Position numbers and translations under genes: made by a program. Source: Turnera subulata (Eukaryota > Streptophyta > Magnoliopsida > Malpighiales > Passifloraceae). Taken from it: 64,000 nt of DNA. Below are positions 31,501 to 44,286 of the stretch, piece by piece; positions within the stretch are counted from its first letter, which is position 1; each line of letters opens with the position of its first letter. Location of the stretch: NCBI GenBank assembly GCA_028386065.3, contig JAKUCV010002480.1, positions 223,116-287,115 of the forward strand. Reading direction: 5' to 3'. The notes beneath the pieces are model-generated. The model searched no databases. It had not been told where the DNA came from and saw nothing but the letters and a program-made list of their open reading frames with translations.

Positions 31501-34500
31501 TATCTGATCTCTGTGAACGGTTAAAATTCTCGTTCTTAGTATTTATTGTCTGACTTGCTGATGTGAGTAAAAGCTGCGTAATAATGGCCAAGTTTCTGAA
31601 GGTTTCATGAAGATTTTCTTTTACAGTCATGTTGAGTTGGGAAATAAGCAACATCTGCTGTTCGATATGTAATGTAAGTGAGCTCATGGTTTGAGGTGTA
31701 TATAAAGTGTGGGTTGGAGCCTAAATCCAGCCTACATTTAACCTGGGAGCTTAAAGTGCATCACCCAGCTCAGCATATGAACAATGTTGAGGAGTTATGA
31801 CTAATTATCGCAGCATTGATTGGATGGCAGGATAAATTTGTAAATGAAATTGTATTTTTATATTTTTTTCCTCAACACTTCAGTATTACGACCATCACCA
31901 GTTTCGAATATGTATGAATAGGGTGACAAGATTCGGAAACGCGATGAGTGGTCAAAGTGGATTCCAGCTTCTGTAGAGCACCCACAGTCTGTAAAAGCTC
32001 ATACTTCCGAGGTCCAGCAGATGGAAAATGGAAACAAAGGTATGGAGAGGGGCACCTCTGAAGGAAGTTCTCAATTTTCTTCAAATGGCAGTGGCTTGGT
32101 GGACAGTAGACTGTTAAAGGAAGATAGTCAGGACCCTGTCCTTGCTGGCGAAATAGAAAGCAATAGTAAGTACATTTTGTTTAATTCTAGAAAGCAATGA
32201 TATGGCAAAAGATATGGAATTTCCTTTGGAACTTTTTGTCTGACACATTGAATGTTTCTGATATTTGTACCACAGAGAATAATCCCTTTCCTGTCTATTC
32301 CCATGGTACTGATCCTGCTAAACTTAGTTGTCATGGAACTGGAGGCATGGAAATTCCGTTGGATATGGATGCACACAATATTGGTGATCTTTCTGCTGAC
32401 TTTGCCAACACATTTATGCTTGATGAAGAGCTGGAGCTTGAGCAGAGAACACTTAAGCATGATCGCTTTTTGCCAGCTAGAAGGTACAGGATGGCATTAC
32501 TATTGTTTATTTCCCTTTATCCACTTTTTAGTGGAATTTTCTTCTCGTGAGGTTCATTGTAGTTGTTGGCTTTTTTGTTCAAGCTATTTCATGACTTTTG
32601 AAGCTCCAAGTTGTTTACTTACATGCTTGCATTTGGATTTGGGAGCTCTATGTCCTTTTTAATTTCTGAATATGTATGTCCTGTGCAATTTGAGACTTTG
32701 CAGAGGTGTTTTGCATTTGCTCACTATCAATTAGCATGTTGTAAGTTTGTACTAGGGTTTATTACTGATTGGCTTTTGCATGTTCTCCCCCACCTCATTC
32801 AGTAGAAATTGCTGATGCTAAGTCAGAAATCATGTTGGTCTACATCCTGTGGAATGAAAATACAATTACGGATTAGTTAGACTCTCCATTTTAAATTGAG
32901 GTCCATTGTCAGCTATAGCTCATCAAAGTTTGCTTAGGCATCTGTACCCTCGGTTCCTTGTGTCAAATTGCCTTACTTTTCATGTTTGGTTTACTCCTGA
33001 AATTGGATGAGAGGGAGGCAAAGTTACTAACATTGCTAAATGGCAATATGGATTTTGTTTAGGTGTTAATCAAGTCTAGGTTGAGTGTAAGGTATTTTGT
33101 CTATAGGTTAGATGCGGAACTGTTAGAATAAATAAAATAAGGGTGTGATCTTGGGTCCCAGAAACTGGGTATAAAATGGAACTGCTACGAATTGAGACAA
33201 TTGGGTAGTATCTCTGAGAGAACTAAGAAGACGAGGTTGCCACCATAAGGCATCTTGCATGCATCTTCAAGGCCTAGATCCTTGAGTATGTGTAGGTTAT
33301 CTTTCCCTCTAAATTTTCTGGTGGGACTTAATCCAGACTTTGAAGTAAGGATACAGATTTGCGGGGCTTTAATGAAGTGGTGGCTCCTATGTGAAGCGAA
33401 GACAGTAGAAGAGGATTGATGGTTGAACCACAAATCATCAAAAATTCAGCTATTGTGGCTAGTGGCGACAACGAAACAGCTGCAAACATGGAGAAAGGGG
33501 CCAGGAAAGAACCCAAAATTGTAACAGATTATGAAACATGAATGCCTATGGAAAGCTTCCAAGCTGAGATTCGAGCAAGAAAGGACCACTAGAACAATGC
33601 ACAAGTCCATATTGTTGCACCACCACCAACTGAACCAACACTACAAGAGTTAAATAGTCTCAGCCAAGGTGAGGTTGAGATTACTTATCAATAGCCTTGA
33701 CAAACTGAAAGGTCTCCAGGTATTTGTTTTCTGGCACATTCAAGTGAGTTTCCATCTTCTATTGGATTAATGTCTCAGAAAAAAAAAACCTTTTATCAAC
33801 TATTGGATCATGGACTCTGAGCGACCGATTATGTCACTCATCCAATATTTTCTCAACCTATATTCCTTGTCTAAGTAATAGGAAGATAGTTACTGCAGAT
33901 GGTTCTTTAACCACTGTAGCAGGTTTAGAGAACACCAACATAAGTTCTTCATTGACTACAAAAATGTCCTTCGTGCTCCTAAATCATCCACAAACCTGGT
34001 CTTTGTACAAAAACTCACTCATGATTTGTGTTAATGTGATTTGTAACAACAGTCATTATATATTTCACGACAAGGATTTGGGGTGGATGATTGGGCGTGC
34101 TTGGAAAAGGAATGGCCTCTACTATCTTGAAGCATCAAGCCAATTGAACATGACCAAGGACTGTTCACCTTCTTCATTTATAAGAGTCAGTTTTATCCAG
34201 TAAACAACAATTTTTTCTTTGCCATTGCGCCTTGGACATCCATTGTTTAGGATTATCAAAATTATTTTTCCTCTATTTGGAAATTTAGATGTTGCAAATT
34301 TTCGGTTGGAGTATGTGAACTTGCTAAACACAGTGTGTCCTTTTCCAATTAGTCATAAAAGAAGTTCTATCCCTTTCTACCTTTTCCAGAGTGATACTTG
34401 GATTTCTTCTAGTGTTTCTAATGATTTTGGAGCAAGGTGGTTTATTTCTTTAATAGATGATTGCACTATTAACTTAATTCTTCTACTTAAACATAAATGT

Positions 34501-37500
34501 GGTGTCAGTATTTTTGTGCCAATCTTTTGCTCCATGATTAAAATTCACTTTGCAGTCAATATTGGAACATTTCGGTCTGGTAATGCGAGGACCATTTCAA
34601 TGAGAATCTTACTTCATATTTTCAAAGAAGGAATAGGACATGAGTCATGTTGTGTCTATATCCCATAATTAAATGGGGCATCAGAGAGGTCAACTACTTG
34701 AGAAAACCAAATGCTATTGTTTCAAAAAAGCGTCTTAAGAATATTTAGACAAAAGCAATTCTTTCAACCACTTATGTAAGAAGTCATTTTCCTTCAGAAG
34801 TCTTGGGTTGAAGAGTCCGTGGATATACTTTCAATCTTCTACCCAAACCCGAACACTATGGACAACCTTATACCAGAATCTTTGGTTGTGTGTTGTTTGT
34901 CCATGTTCAAAGTCAAAACAGCGAAAAATTGAATCCAAAAAGATTTTTTGATTCATATTTGTGGGCTATTCTTCAACTCAGAAAGGGTATAAATGTTGTC
35001 ATCCTCCATCAAAGTTCAATGTCTCCATGGTTGTTATAAGAATCTAATTACCGTACTCATCTTTGAATTCAACCATGGTAGATAAGGAAGACTTTTTTGC
35101 TTGATTTATAATCAATTTCTTTTTCTAAAACCTCTTAATTTGCACCTTTTTCATCTTTACCAAAACATAAGTGAGATTTCTTCTGAGCCTATGCATGAAT
35201 GAACTTGAAAGTGAACCTGGTCTTGAAACACCAAATGAGTCTACAGAAAAGACTAGTTCTGTTCTTGGAGATGAAGAATAAGTTGGCACTGTTCCTTGGA
35301 ATGTGAGATTTGGCAAGGTGTTCACAAGAGGAAGATGGCTATTTCCGAACCTGAGCTAGTCCAAGAGTTCAACTCGGATTCTTTGAATGAGGTAATGATT
35401 TCTAACCATCCATTACAAAATGTAACTAAATCTCAAGTTGAGAATAATGCTGACCAGAATTTTCCAACTGTCAGTAGGAAAAGAACTAAAAAATGCACAA
35501 ACAATCGTTGTACCCTCTTGCAGATTTCTTTGTCCACAAAATTTTCACTATCCTATATGGCCTTTCTTGTAAGCTTATGTACGGTCACCATGCATACTTC
35601 CCTTGTCTGAGGCTTTGTGTAATGATAAATGAAAACAAGCTATGAATGTCGAGATGAGAGGAGAACAAAACCTGGGAATTGATGAAATTATTGGTTGGAA
35701 AAGAATCCGGTTGATTGTTTGTCAATGTATACAGTGAAATATAGGACAGATGGATCCTTTGAGAGATACAAGTCAAGAAATTCGTATGCAGTTTTCATTA
35801 GGATGTGGGAAGATTTTGGGTGTTGATAATGTTTGTAAGTTGAAGGGGGCATTGTATGGCCTTGAGCAATCACCAAAGTAATGGTTTGAGAGGTTCACAA
35901 GAGTTATGATGGTTTTGAGACACAAACAAAGCCTAGGGGAACACACATTGTTTATTAAACATCCTCCAAGTTGACATTGACAGACACTTATTAAAGAAAA
36001 GTTGGAGTGTCAACTTGTTTGTACACCTTACATATGTAGACATGGTTAACTTGCTGATGTTCTTAGGGTTGAACAGCTGCGCTTTCCAGACTATTATATC
36101 CAAGCTGGGAATTGAGAACATCTATTCACCAGATTGAGGGTTAGTTTGGAAAGCTGTAAATAATTAGCTAACTATTTTATTTTGTTACAGGTTGTATTAA
36201 GATTACATTGTCCAATTAATCATTGGATAGATTCTGAATCCCATATATCGTGGATCTCATTTAGAAAATCATGTCATACATGTTCAGTTGTATCATCAAC
36301 CAGTGTAAAACAATATGTTCAGTTGTAATGTGCACAGAAGTAGATAGCTCTTTTCAGCTCACAACAGTTTTGATTGCGTTGTGTTTCAGTTGTTGAGATA
36401 ATATGCATAATGTAGATATTATTTTATCTTTTCTTTCTCCTTCAGTTGAGGCAAGCAGCGAGGGAGCAGAATACTTGTGCCTTTTACACACCTTGGTTTA
36501 TTATATAGGCCGCTGTCCCATACTGCATTAAAGCGGTGTCTTTCAAGCATTTTCTTAGCGCATACTTACTGTTCACTTCATCTATGGCATCTAACTCTAT
36601 GTCCTTCCAGGATTGATGATGAAGAAGATGAGATTGTGGACAATGATCAGGATGTCCAAAGGCTTGTTATTGTCACACAGGTATAGCTGGTTGACTGAAG
36701 CAATGATTTATGCTTTTGAAGGACTTTGTTCATATGTTGACAAATACCCTGAGATTACTATGTGTTTTCCGTGGCATGTGATATATCATACAACATCCGC
36801 ATGAGTCTTACTTTATTCGTTGTGGGCATTGTTGACTACACAGAATAGCAGGGTCGGTGAAGGAACTACATCTGGTGATAGTGGATCTAAACCAATTTCA
36901 AATGAGCTTGCTTGTGCGATAAATGATGGCCTCTATTTCTACGAGCAGGTTGCGGCTGGTGTTCTTTCTTTTCTTTTTTTAACCTTACTTATTTGTAATG
37001 CTTTTATTGTTACTATTGTTCTCTTTTCTTGTTCTGCAATAATTATTCTTAAAATTCCTTAAAGCATGGTCACTCGTGGCAGGAGCTGAAAACCAAACGA
37101 TCTAACCGTAGGAAAAATAGTTCTAGCTTTGAGCACAGAGATGGAAACACAAGACTAGGGGGATCAAGCTTGAAGATGAGTGAAAATTCTTCTGGAAGCT
37201 GTTGTCATGAAGAGTCTGGAAGCTCTAATAGTGTAAGGAAACAAAATAAAATTTTTTCCAAGCAGCAGCCATCCCATAAGCAACGATTCTTCTCCAGCAA
37301 CTTTAGGAATCATGGCACTGGTTCTCATTCTTTTGAAATTATATCTGAAAGCCCACCAAGTAATTCCGTTGGTTTCTTCTTTAGTTCTACGCCTCCTGAA
37401 AATCACAGGTCAGTTGAAAAAATCTCTCTTTTGGGATGTGCTTTTTTTCGTATTTTTGTTGCAGCACTGCTCATTATTCTTTTATAAGCAATTAGATTTG

Positions 37501-40500
37501 AGAGCAATGTTACTTTAATATTGCTTCATTGATTTTGATACTTATTCCAGTTCTTTGAAGTCAGTATCCTTATGAGTCTTGATTTTGCAGCATTCGGTCT
37601 TCAAAGTTGAGTGTTTCTCCTCATGGCATTCTCTGTGGAAATAGTCCGCCAGTGGGTTCCATGCCAAAGTCATTTCCAGCATTCCAACATCCTAGCCATC
37701 AGCTGTTGGAAGAAAATGGCTTTAAGCAACAGAAGTAAGGGGGATGGGGTGTATGTGCCTGTAAGGCGAAAAAGTTGTCAATGTTTAGCCTTTTTGATGT
37801 AGTGTTAATTGGTTTTTTGTCCTTTTAGGTACCTAAAGTATCGTAAGCGGTGCTTAAATGACAGAAAGAAGATGGGAATCGGTTGCAGTGAGGTGTGTTA
37901 CTCACTACAGAAACATAGTTATTGGTAGAATATAAAAACATGGGATTTTATTGATGGCATACAAAAACATGGAAATTGTTTGATTATGATTTTGTGTGAA
38001 TCATGCTCATTTGTATTTTTGTTTCTCACCGTCAAATCTGTGATTATGTTTGTACAAGAGTATTCTATGTTTCCCTTTTGCCGCTCTTGATTTTGCTCCA
38101 CTCAGGTCTCCGTGCCTTTTTTTTGTTTTTTGGACGAAGACGTCACCATCTTCATTGATCTTTATACAAAATCAGCTTCCTCTCCCTCCCGCACCTCCAA
38201 CCCATCAAAAAAGAAAGAAAAAGCTTTACTGCACTACATAGAAAGGAGTGTGTTTGGACAGAAGGACAAAGCCACTAAATTGCATGGGAAAACATTTAAG
38301 TAATGCAAAGTAATTTTAGATTTCTTATTTTCTTAAACCGAAGCCTTTAGATTGGAAAATTAATTGTTCTTTTGCATAAGAAAATGGGACTTATATTCAT
38401 GTACTCTATTATCTTTGTTTTGTTTTTTGCATTGACCGTTTCTTGATTTCTTTGCAGGAAATGAATACACTGTACCGATTTTGGTCATATTTCCTTAGAG
38501 ATATGTTTGTGCCCACTATGTACAATGAGTTTCGAAAATTTGCACTAGAAGATGCTTCTGCTAATTACAATTATGGGATTGAGTGCCTGTTTAGGTTCTA
38601 CAGGTATTGCTGTTGAATTATGTTGTTTTCTCGCTTTCTAGATATGGGAGGCTCCATTAGGAATTTTTCTGCTGTTCTGTTCCGTTTCTCTATGTTTGTC
38701 TCTTTTCAGTACCTTGTTGTGTGCTAACTATGTTTCTCCACACTTACTGCGCGTGCCAATTTTTTCTTGCATTCTTAGTTATGGCTTGGAGAAGGATTTC
38801 AGAGAGGACTTGTACAAGGACTTTGAAGAGCTTACTCTTGACTTTTATCATAAAGGCAATCTTTATGGCCTTGAAAAATATTGGTAATATGATTTAAATC
38901 TTTAATCCCCTGAATATGTAGTAGGTGTTGTGCTCTGTTTTTTTTATATTCCTTCTTCACAAACTCTTTTTTTCCCTCTATTTGCTTTAATATACTCACT
39001 GCATCAAAACATATATGCATCTAGATGAATCTGTTCTTAAAGGTGTCTGATTTGAGTGCATTGGATATAGCTCACTTTTTTTCTTATTTGGTTTCAAATT
39101 CTCATTTAAAATTTAGTTCTACGATTTTCTTGTTAATATCTTTATGGACATTTTGGGTGCCGTGTATCAAATGTTTTTTGCTCTTGCACATTGATTGTCG
39201 TACGCAGCACGCGTTATGTTGGCCCAAGCCAGTTGGGGTTAGCCGCATGAAGAATCTGCCCCATTGAGCTTGTTTTGAATCAATTTATATTCTTGATGGT
39301 TGCAAGCACGTTTCCTCGACATTTTACTTTTTTCCACGCCATATTCTGTTTCATCATTTCTCCTTCATTCTAAAACATCATTTTGTTAACTTCTTCCAAG
39401 TTCATACTTGCTGATGCTGCCTTTATTGGCAGCCATTCTCTCCATCTACTTATTGTAGGTGCATTTTTTTTTTTGAGAATCAAATACTTATAGTAGGTGC
39501 TATCGTGATCTTCCCCCTAATGTCTTTCTTCCTCTGTCTTATCACAGTTTTTTTTGCAGCATTCTCATTATTAGTATGGTTGTCTTAATGGACTTGTTGT
39601 TTATTTACTGCCTACCACTCACTACCATTGGACGATGGCTAGTTGAGAAGTTGTATTCACAACCTCTTGGTATTACTTAGTCCTTCTGGTTTTTCCACGT
39701 GCTCACATACTTGTCTGTGTTACTCTTGTCACCATTGGTTGCTTCTTTTACTGTTCCAACTTTGTCACCAAAGAGCTTAGATAGTCTGATATATGTTTGA
39801 ATTTCAATTTGGGGATTGCATTATTTGTTAATAGTGCTTCTGAAGTTCAACCAAGCTGATTTGGTTTTGGGTTGTTTACTACAATTCCGCATGTATTCTA
39901 GAACATAAATACCAGAAAGGTCAATCTTTATAGGCCCCAACTCCCCCTGATGCTGACAGTAAAAAAAAGAACCTCCCCCTAAAGCTAATAAATTGTCTGT
40001 TGGGTGTTAACATATAAAATGCTAATGCTTTACACAAGTCAAGCTTTTGCATTGCAAGGTATACCTCTCTGCAACTATAGTTTATGGTCTATTCCTCAAT
40101 AAGTTTTCATATATCATAACAATAACATAATGGTTATTTTGGATCTGCATATCCAAGCAAAACAGTGATGACCCTGTATCCAGTCCCTGATAAAAAACAT
40201 AATGGTAGGAAATTTCTATCTATTGCGCACAGCCCCTCCTCCATACAGGCTATTATAAAACGAGTGTGCACTGATTGGAAGCTAAATCTGTTTAGCACCC
40301 ATGAGGACCATGCTTCGGCAACTGTTTGAATTTACTACATTAACATCCTCCGATGGTCTATGGATGTGTATGGTCCCTTGTTGCGTAGTGGTTATTTCCA
40401 GTTGCTTTCTTTCCTGTTTCCAAAATCATGGGGTTCAGTTGTATTCACGTGCAAGAAGTTGAGATGGTTTGGAAAGTAGTTTTGCTTGATTCTGGCTCTT

Positions 40501-41070
40501 TGAGAGTCAAAATCCTCCTTGCCATTCTAGTTAGCCAGGTGCTTTAATACATCGATATTCTTTTTTACTCGTGTAAGGGTTGAGTGCACTATGTGCTAGT
40601 CTCACCAAGTAAACAAATTTATCAAAGCTTCAACTAACAATTGTACCGGAAGAGGTAAAAACTTGATAATTCATTGTCTGTTACCTTCGCTTCCTGCTTA
40701 ACAGAATTAAGAACAATTTTAGTGGTTAGTTATGTCCAATAAAAGCTTCCAGTTAAAAGTTTGATCTCTACCAGAAGCCTTTTCCTTCTGATAGCGAAGA
40801 CATTTAAACTTCCTACATGCATGTGGCAGATCATTTGTGGTAGAATATAGAACCCTTATGCTAGTTATGCTGTTTCCTCTTGTGTTGCCATTTAAGTATT
40901 TTCTTTTATAGTCGTTCGATTTTTTTCATTTCAGGGCATTCCACCATTTCTGTGGGCTACCAGGAAAAGAACAGCTCAAGAAAAATCCAGAATTGGACAG
41001 GTTACTGAGGGAAAAATACCGTAGACTGGAAGACTTTCCTGCTAAAGAGAAGTCTGAAAAAGGACGGTAA
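28504..41070 (+). CDS. LARP1: La-related protein 1 (LARP1) with La motif and DM15 repeats
   Basis: Fifteen exons: 28,504-28,851; 29,437-29,968; 30,135-30,297; 30,936-31,026; 31,211-31,282; 31,922-32,165; 32,276-32,483; 36,611-36,680; 36,844-36,948; 37,083-37,408; 37,591-37,734; 37,829-37,892; 38,458-38,603; 38,779-38,883; 40,935-41,070. Total 917 residues, in frame. The N-terminus has a WPALSDA motif and a Gln/His-rich run, then a Pro-rich region. The La motif (~332-415) includes [20 protein letters not shown] and [14 protein letters not shown]. The C-terminal DM15 region (~765-895) includes [29 protein letters not shown] and YGLEKYWAFHHF. LARP1 binds mRNA, including 5' oligopyrimidine mRNAs, and in Arabidopsis helps heat-induced mRNA decay. 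A second ATG two codons on is equally possible. Intron 7 (4.1 kb) carries a copia relic. Confidence 0.95.
33100..36150 (+). mobile_element. Decayed Ty1/copia retrotransposon in LARP1 intron 7
   Basis: A TGTTAGAATA at 33,122, as at many copia LTR starts, may mark the left end; no clear partner was found. Protein relics follow in the correct order on the plus strand: protease-like WIMDS at ~33,806; GAG-pre-integrase LRLGHP and integrase SDTW...ISLIDDCT around 34,225-34,460; and [15 protein letters not shown] at ~35,838-35,880. Many stops and frameshifts show it is dead. It lies in the same direction as the host gene. Limits are approximate. Confidence 0.8.
39448..39500 (-). mobile_element. Micro-retroposition scar in LARP1 intron 14
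   Basis: ACTTATTGTAGGTGC (39,448-39,462) recurs at 39,486-39,500 with one difference. Between them is a T-run followed by GAGAATCAAAT. The LINE fragment at 44,288 begins with the same T-run and GAGAAT, so both probably come from one LINE family, inserted on the minus strand. Confidence 0.75.
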
Positions 41071-42890
41071 TTAACTGTATGTTCTGCTCCGTTTGCATGG
41101 GGCTGAAATCCTCCCAATTTTGAGAATCGTTTATGGTGAGGGAGCTTTACAGTTAGTGGCCCGCATTTGGTTGGGATATGGGGAAATTGTGGTTTTTGTA
41201 TAATTTTCTCTCCGGGGGAATTCATCTATGCACCTCTTGAAGGGCTGCTGATTGCTGAGGTTTTGTTTTGATCTGCTTTTCTATTCTTTTTCCTTGAGGT
41301 TCTGGGTCCGGGGTATGTCCTTTTTCTGGAGATGTCTGCAGCTTAGGAGGTGCTTGCTTTTTTCCTTGTCTTGATGTTCCCCCGGGGTTGTGTAACTTGT
41401 AAATAGACTCACTACCAAAAACCAAAAAAAAAAAGAAAAAAGAAAAAAGAAAAAAAAGAGAGACAGAGAGTACACAACAGAGAAATTGTCGTAGTGACTT
41501 TGTGAAAATGAAGAATAAGAGATTAAATAATTCGATTCTTGTTTGACCAATGGTTTGAAATGGTTTTATATTTTCTTTTTGCAGTTGGCTTGCCTCGTTC
41601 CATTTCCGTACTGTTCATTCTCTTTTTCACTGCTTTTCGGCTAACGATTGGTTTGTGATTAGAACTATAAAGTTACATTATGGTAATCTAGTTCCACTTA
41701 GATGAAATGCATTTGTCTATTGAAAACTTGATGTTGTTTCGGGGTGATAACCATAAATAAGATTCTGGAATTTTTGTCTTTGGTCAAGGGAAACTTATTT
41801 AGTCGTAGAACCAGTACATTTAGATGACCGTATAAAAAACATAAAACCAGGAAGCCATTAAGGCTGGCGATCTGTATACAAAACAAAAGCAAGCTTAGGC
41901 TTGACAAGTAGGTACGTTCCCTTTGCAAGGAAATTGGTAGCCCGATAAGCAGACCATGATATGTGCTGCTTACAAGAAACAAAAGAAGGTTTGATCTTTA
42001 AGAGATCCACATTACTTAGCAGTGCTTCTGCTTCTCCATGGAAGGTTGTGTAATAGCTTCAAGACAGTGACTTTTAAGAATGACTCACTCCCATTGATCT
42101 GTGCTATGATTAAGCCTTTTTCTAGTCACTTAGTATCAGACCTTAAAGTGGCAGGTTCAATGACCTCCCCCCCCCCCCCCCCATTAGAGTTCACCCTACA
42201 AATCAGTGTTTCCGCTGCCTTGTCAGCACCACTACGTGGGGAGGGGGATGCTAGGTTGTGCCAACCTCACAGGGTGCTGCTCTTCTTCAGATTGTTCAAA
42301 GATTGATCACCAAATTCCTCGCTTTTCACAGGGCTACGAGGCACAGACTATATATTCTTGCCTCGCTCCACTCCATATGACTAAACTCAATACAAATAGA
42401 TATCCCATCCACTGGCCTAAAACCACCAATAAATTCCTGCTCATTTGGCTTTGTAACCCAAACTTGAAGTGGGCGAGCCTTTCTATTCCCAGTCCACACC
42501 TAGGGTATTTTTTTTAGTCAATATTACTTTTGAAAAAAAAGTGTCTATTGAAGTGTAAGTGTTGGTAATAATCAATCAATCTTGTATTTGCACAGGTAGT
42601 AGAAGTACTTTGGAAATCAGACCGATCACGAAATGCCCTGTATTAGTAGTAGTAACAGTAGTAGTAGTATTGTGGTTTTTAGTTGGGCCCTGAGGATGGG
42701 CCTAAACTGGGTCGGACAGGCTTGATTTTGAAGCCCTGAACAAATCCCAGACTCCCTGTGTGTAGGCGGCGGGAGAGGGAATTCGTGTTTTTCTGTAAAA
42801 AGAAAAAGAATGAATGGAAGTCGGCGAGCCTTTCTATTCCCAATCCAACCGGGATACATAGTAAAGGCGGTGGTGATGGGAATTACAACT
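41071..42890. other. LARP1 3' UTR and intergenic region
   Basis: An A-rich run at 41,425-41,460 and a C-run at 42,169-42,181 are notable. A 26-bp segment around CGAGCCTTTCTATTCCCA at ~42,473 recurs near 42,822. No gene is seen. Confidence 0.5.
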
Positions 42891-42898
42891 CTATAAAA
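42891..42898 (+). promoter_or_regulatory. TATA box of the SKP1-like gene
   Basis: CTATAAAA lies ~135 bp before the start codon, followed by leader sequence without a gene of its own. Confidence 0.55.
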
Positions 42899-43026
42899 AT
42901 GCGGTCAGGGTTAGGTTTCAAGGCATAATATTTAGAAGAGAGTATCCATCCCTTCTGTTCTGATCAACAACATAAGACGGACTAATTTAGCTTTACGGTA
43001 TCGGTGAAATTAATTAAGACGCAAGC

Positions 43027-43632
43027 ATGTCTAGTGCCTCAAGCGAGAATAAGATGATCACCCTCCTGAGCTCTGACGGGGAGGAGTTTGTGGTGGAGGA
43101 GGCGGTGGCGCTCCAATCCCAGACCATCAAGCACATGATCGAAGACGGGTGCGCCAACCAGAGCATCCCTCTCCCCAACGTCACCGGCCATATCCTGAGC
43201 AAGGTCGTCGAGTATTGCAAGAAGCACAGCACCTCCTCCGAGAACAACAAGGGAACAGAACTCAAGGCCTGGGACGCCGAGTTCGCCAACGTCGATAAGG
43301 ACACCCTCTATGATGTTCTAATGGTACGTAATAATTCACCCTACCCTACCCCTACTATACTATCTTCTTCTCGATCTTTGTTTGGCTCTTCTTAATTACT
43401 ATATTATTATAATTTGCAATATTAATGTTTTTTTTATATATATGTATATATATTATAGGCTTCGAATTATCTGGACATCAAGGATTTGCTGGAGCTGGTG
43501 TGCCAGACGGTGGCGGACATGATTAAGGGGAAGACTCCGGAGGAAATTCGCCAAACTTTCAATATCAAGAATGACTTCTCGCCGGAGGAAGAGGCAGAGG
43601 TTCGGGCAGAGAACCAATGGGCCTTTGAGTAA
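43027..43632 (+). CDS. SKP1-like protein (SCF ubiquitin ligase adaptor)
   Basis: Two exons, 43,027-43,323 and 43,459-43,632, encode 156 residues. The N-terminal POZ fold ([49 protein letters not shown]) is followed by an acidic linker. The C-terminal F-box-binding helices contain [20 protein letters not shown] and [20 protein letters not shown], and the protein ends ENQWAFE, the usual SKP1 terminus. The intron position between the POZ fold and the C-terminal helices is typical of plant SKP1 genes. SKP1 links F-box proteins to CUL1. Plants have many copies, so which ASK-type member this is cannot be told. An AT dinucleotide repeat follows the stop (43,637-43,657). Confidence 0.95.
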
Positions 43633-44286
43633 CCCACAATATATATATATATATATTAGAGAGAACCAATGGGCCTGTGATCTTTTCGCCTTTTTTCTCG
43701 TCACTCAATCAAAAGTCGTTTTGCAAAAAGGATTGCTTGCTACTTTATTTCGTTTTGTCTCATGTTTTAAACTGGAAGTGGTTTCACTTCAGTATTGGCA
43801 ATTCAATCTCAGCTTAATTAATTTGATATTTTACTTTGTTAGATCGATCTTTCTCTCCTTATCTTCGTTTAGATAGTATGTACTTTTATGTTTATCAACT
43901 GATGATGATAGGTTGGAGATCCTACCGTACATAAGTCATAATATATATTCTTCCTCCTCTGTGGGGAGGAAAAGAGAAAAAAATATTAACTTAACTCCGG
44001 AAAAAGACCTCCCAAAATTAAAATTAATTTTATTGATTATTTTTGTTTACATGGAGAACAAGAAAACGTACATTAATTCCAACAAAAACTTAATATAATC
44101 CTTTAAAACAGGCATCACTAATAAGGTAAATACAGTATAGGATTTGCCTGTAAAATTTTTAGCCAGCAGGTGCGTGGTTCTGTGCCTCCTCATATAGACC
44201 AGGCAAATGAATTCTTTTGAAGTAATTCTCGCAATTTATGATCTCCACAACAAAACCAAAGTCGTTCAGCTCCAAATTATTAAAGC
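43633..44286. other. SKP1-like 3' flank, no gene
   Basis: AT repeat and AT-rich DNA. Nothing else is supported. Confidence 0.5.
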
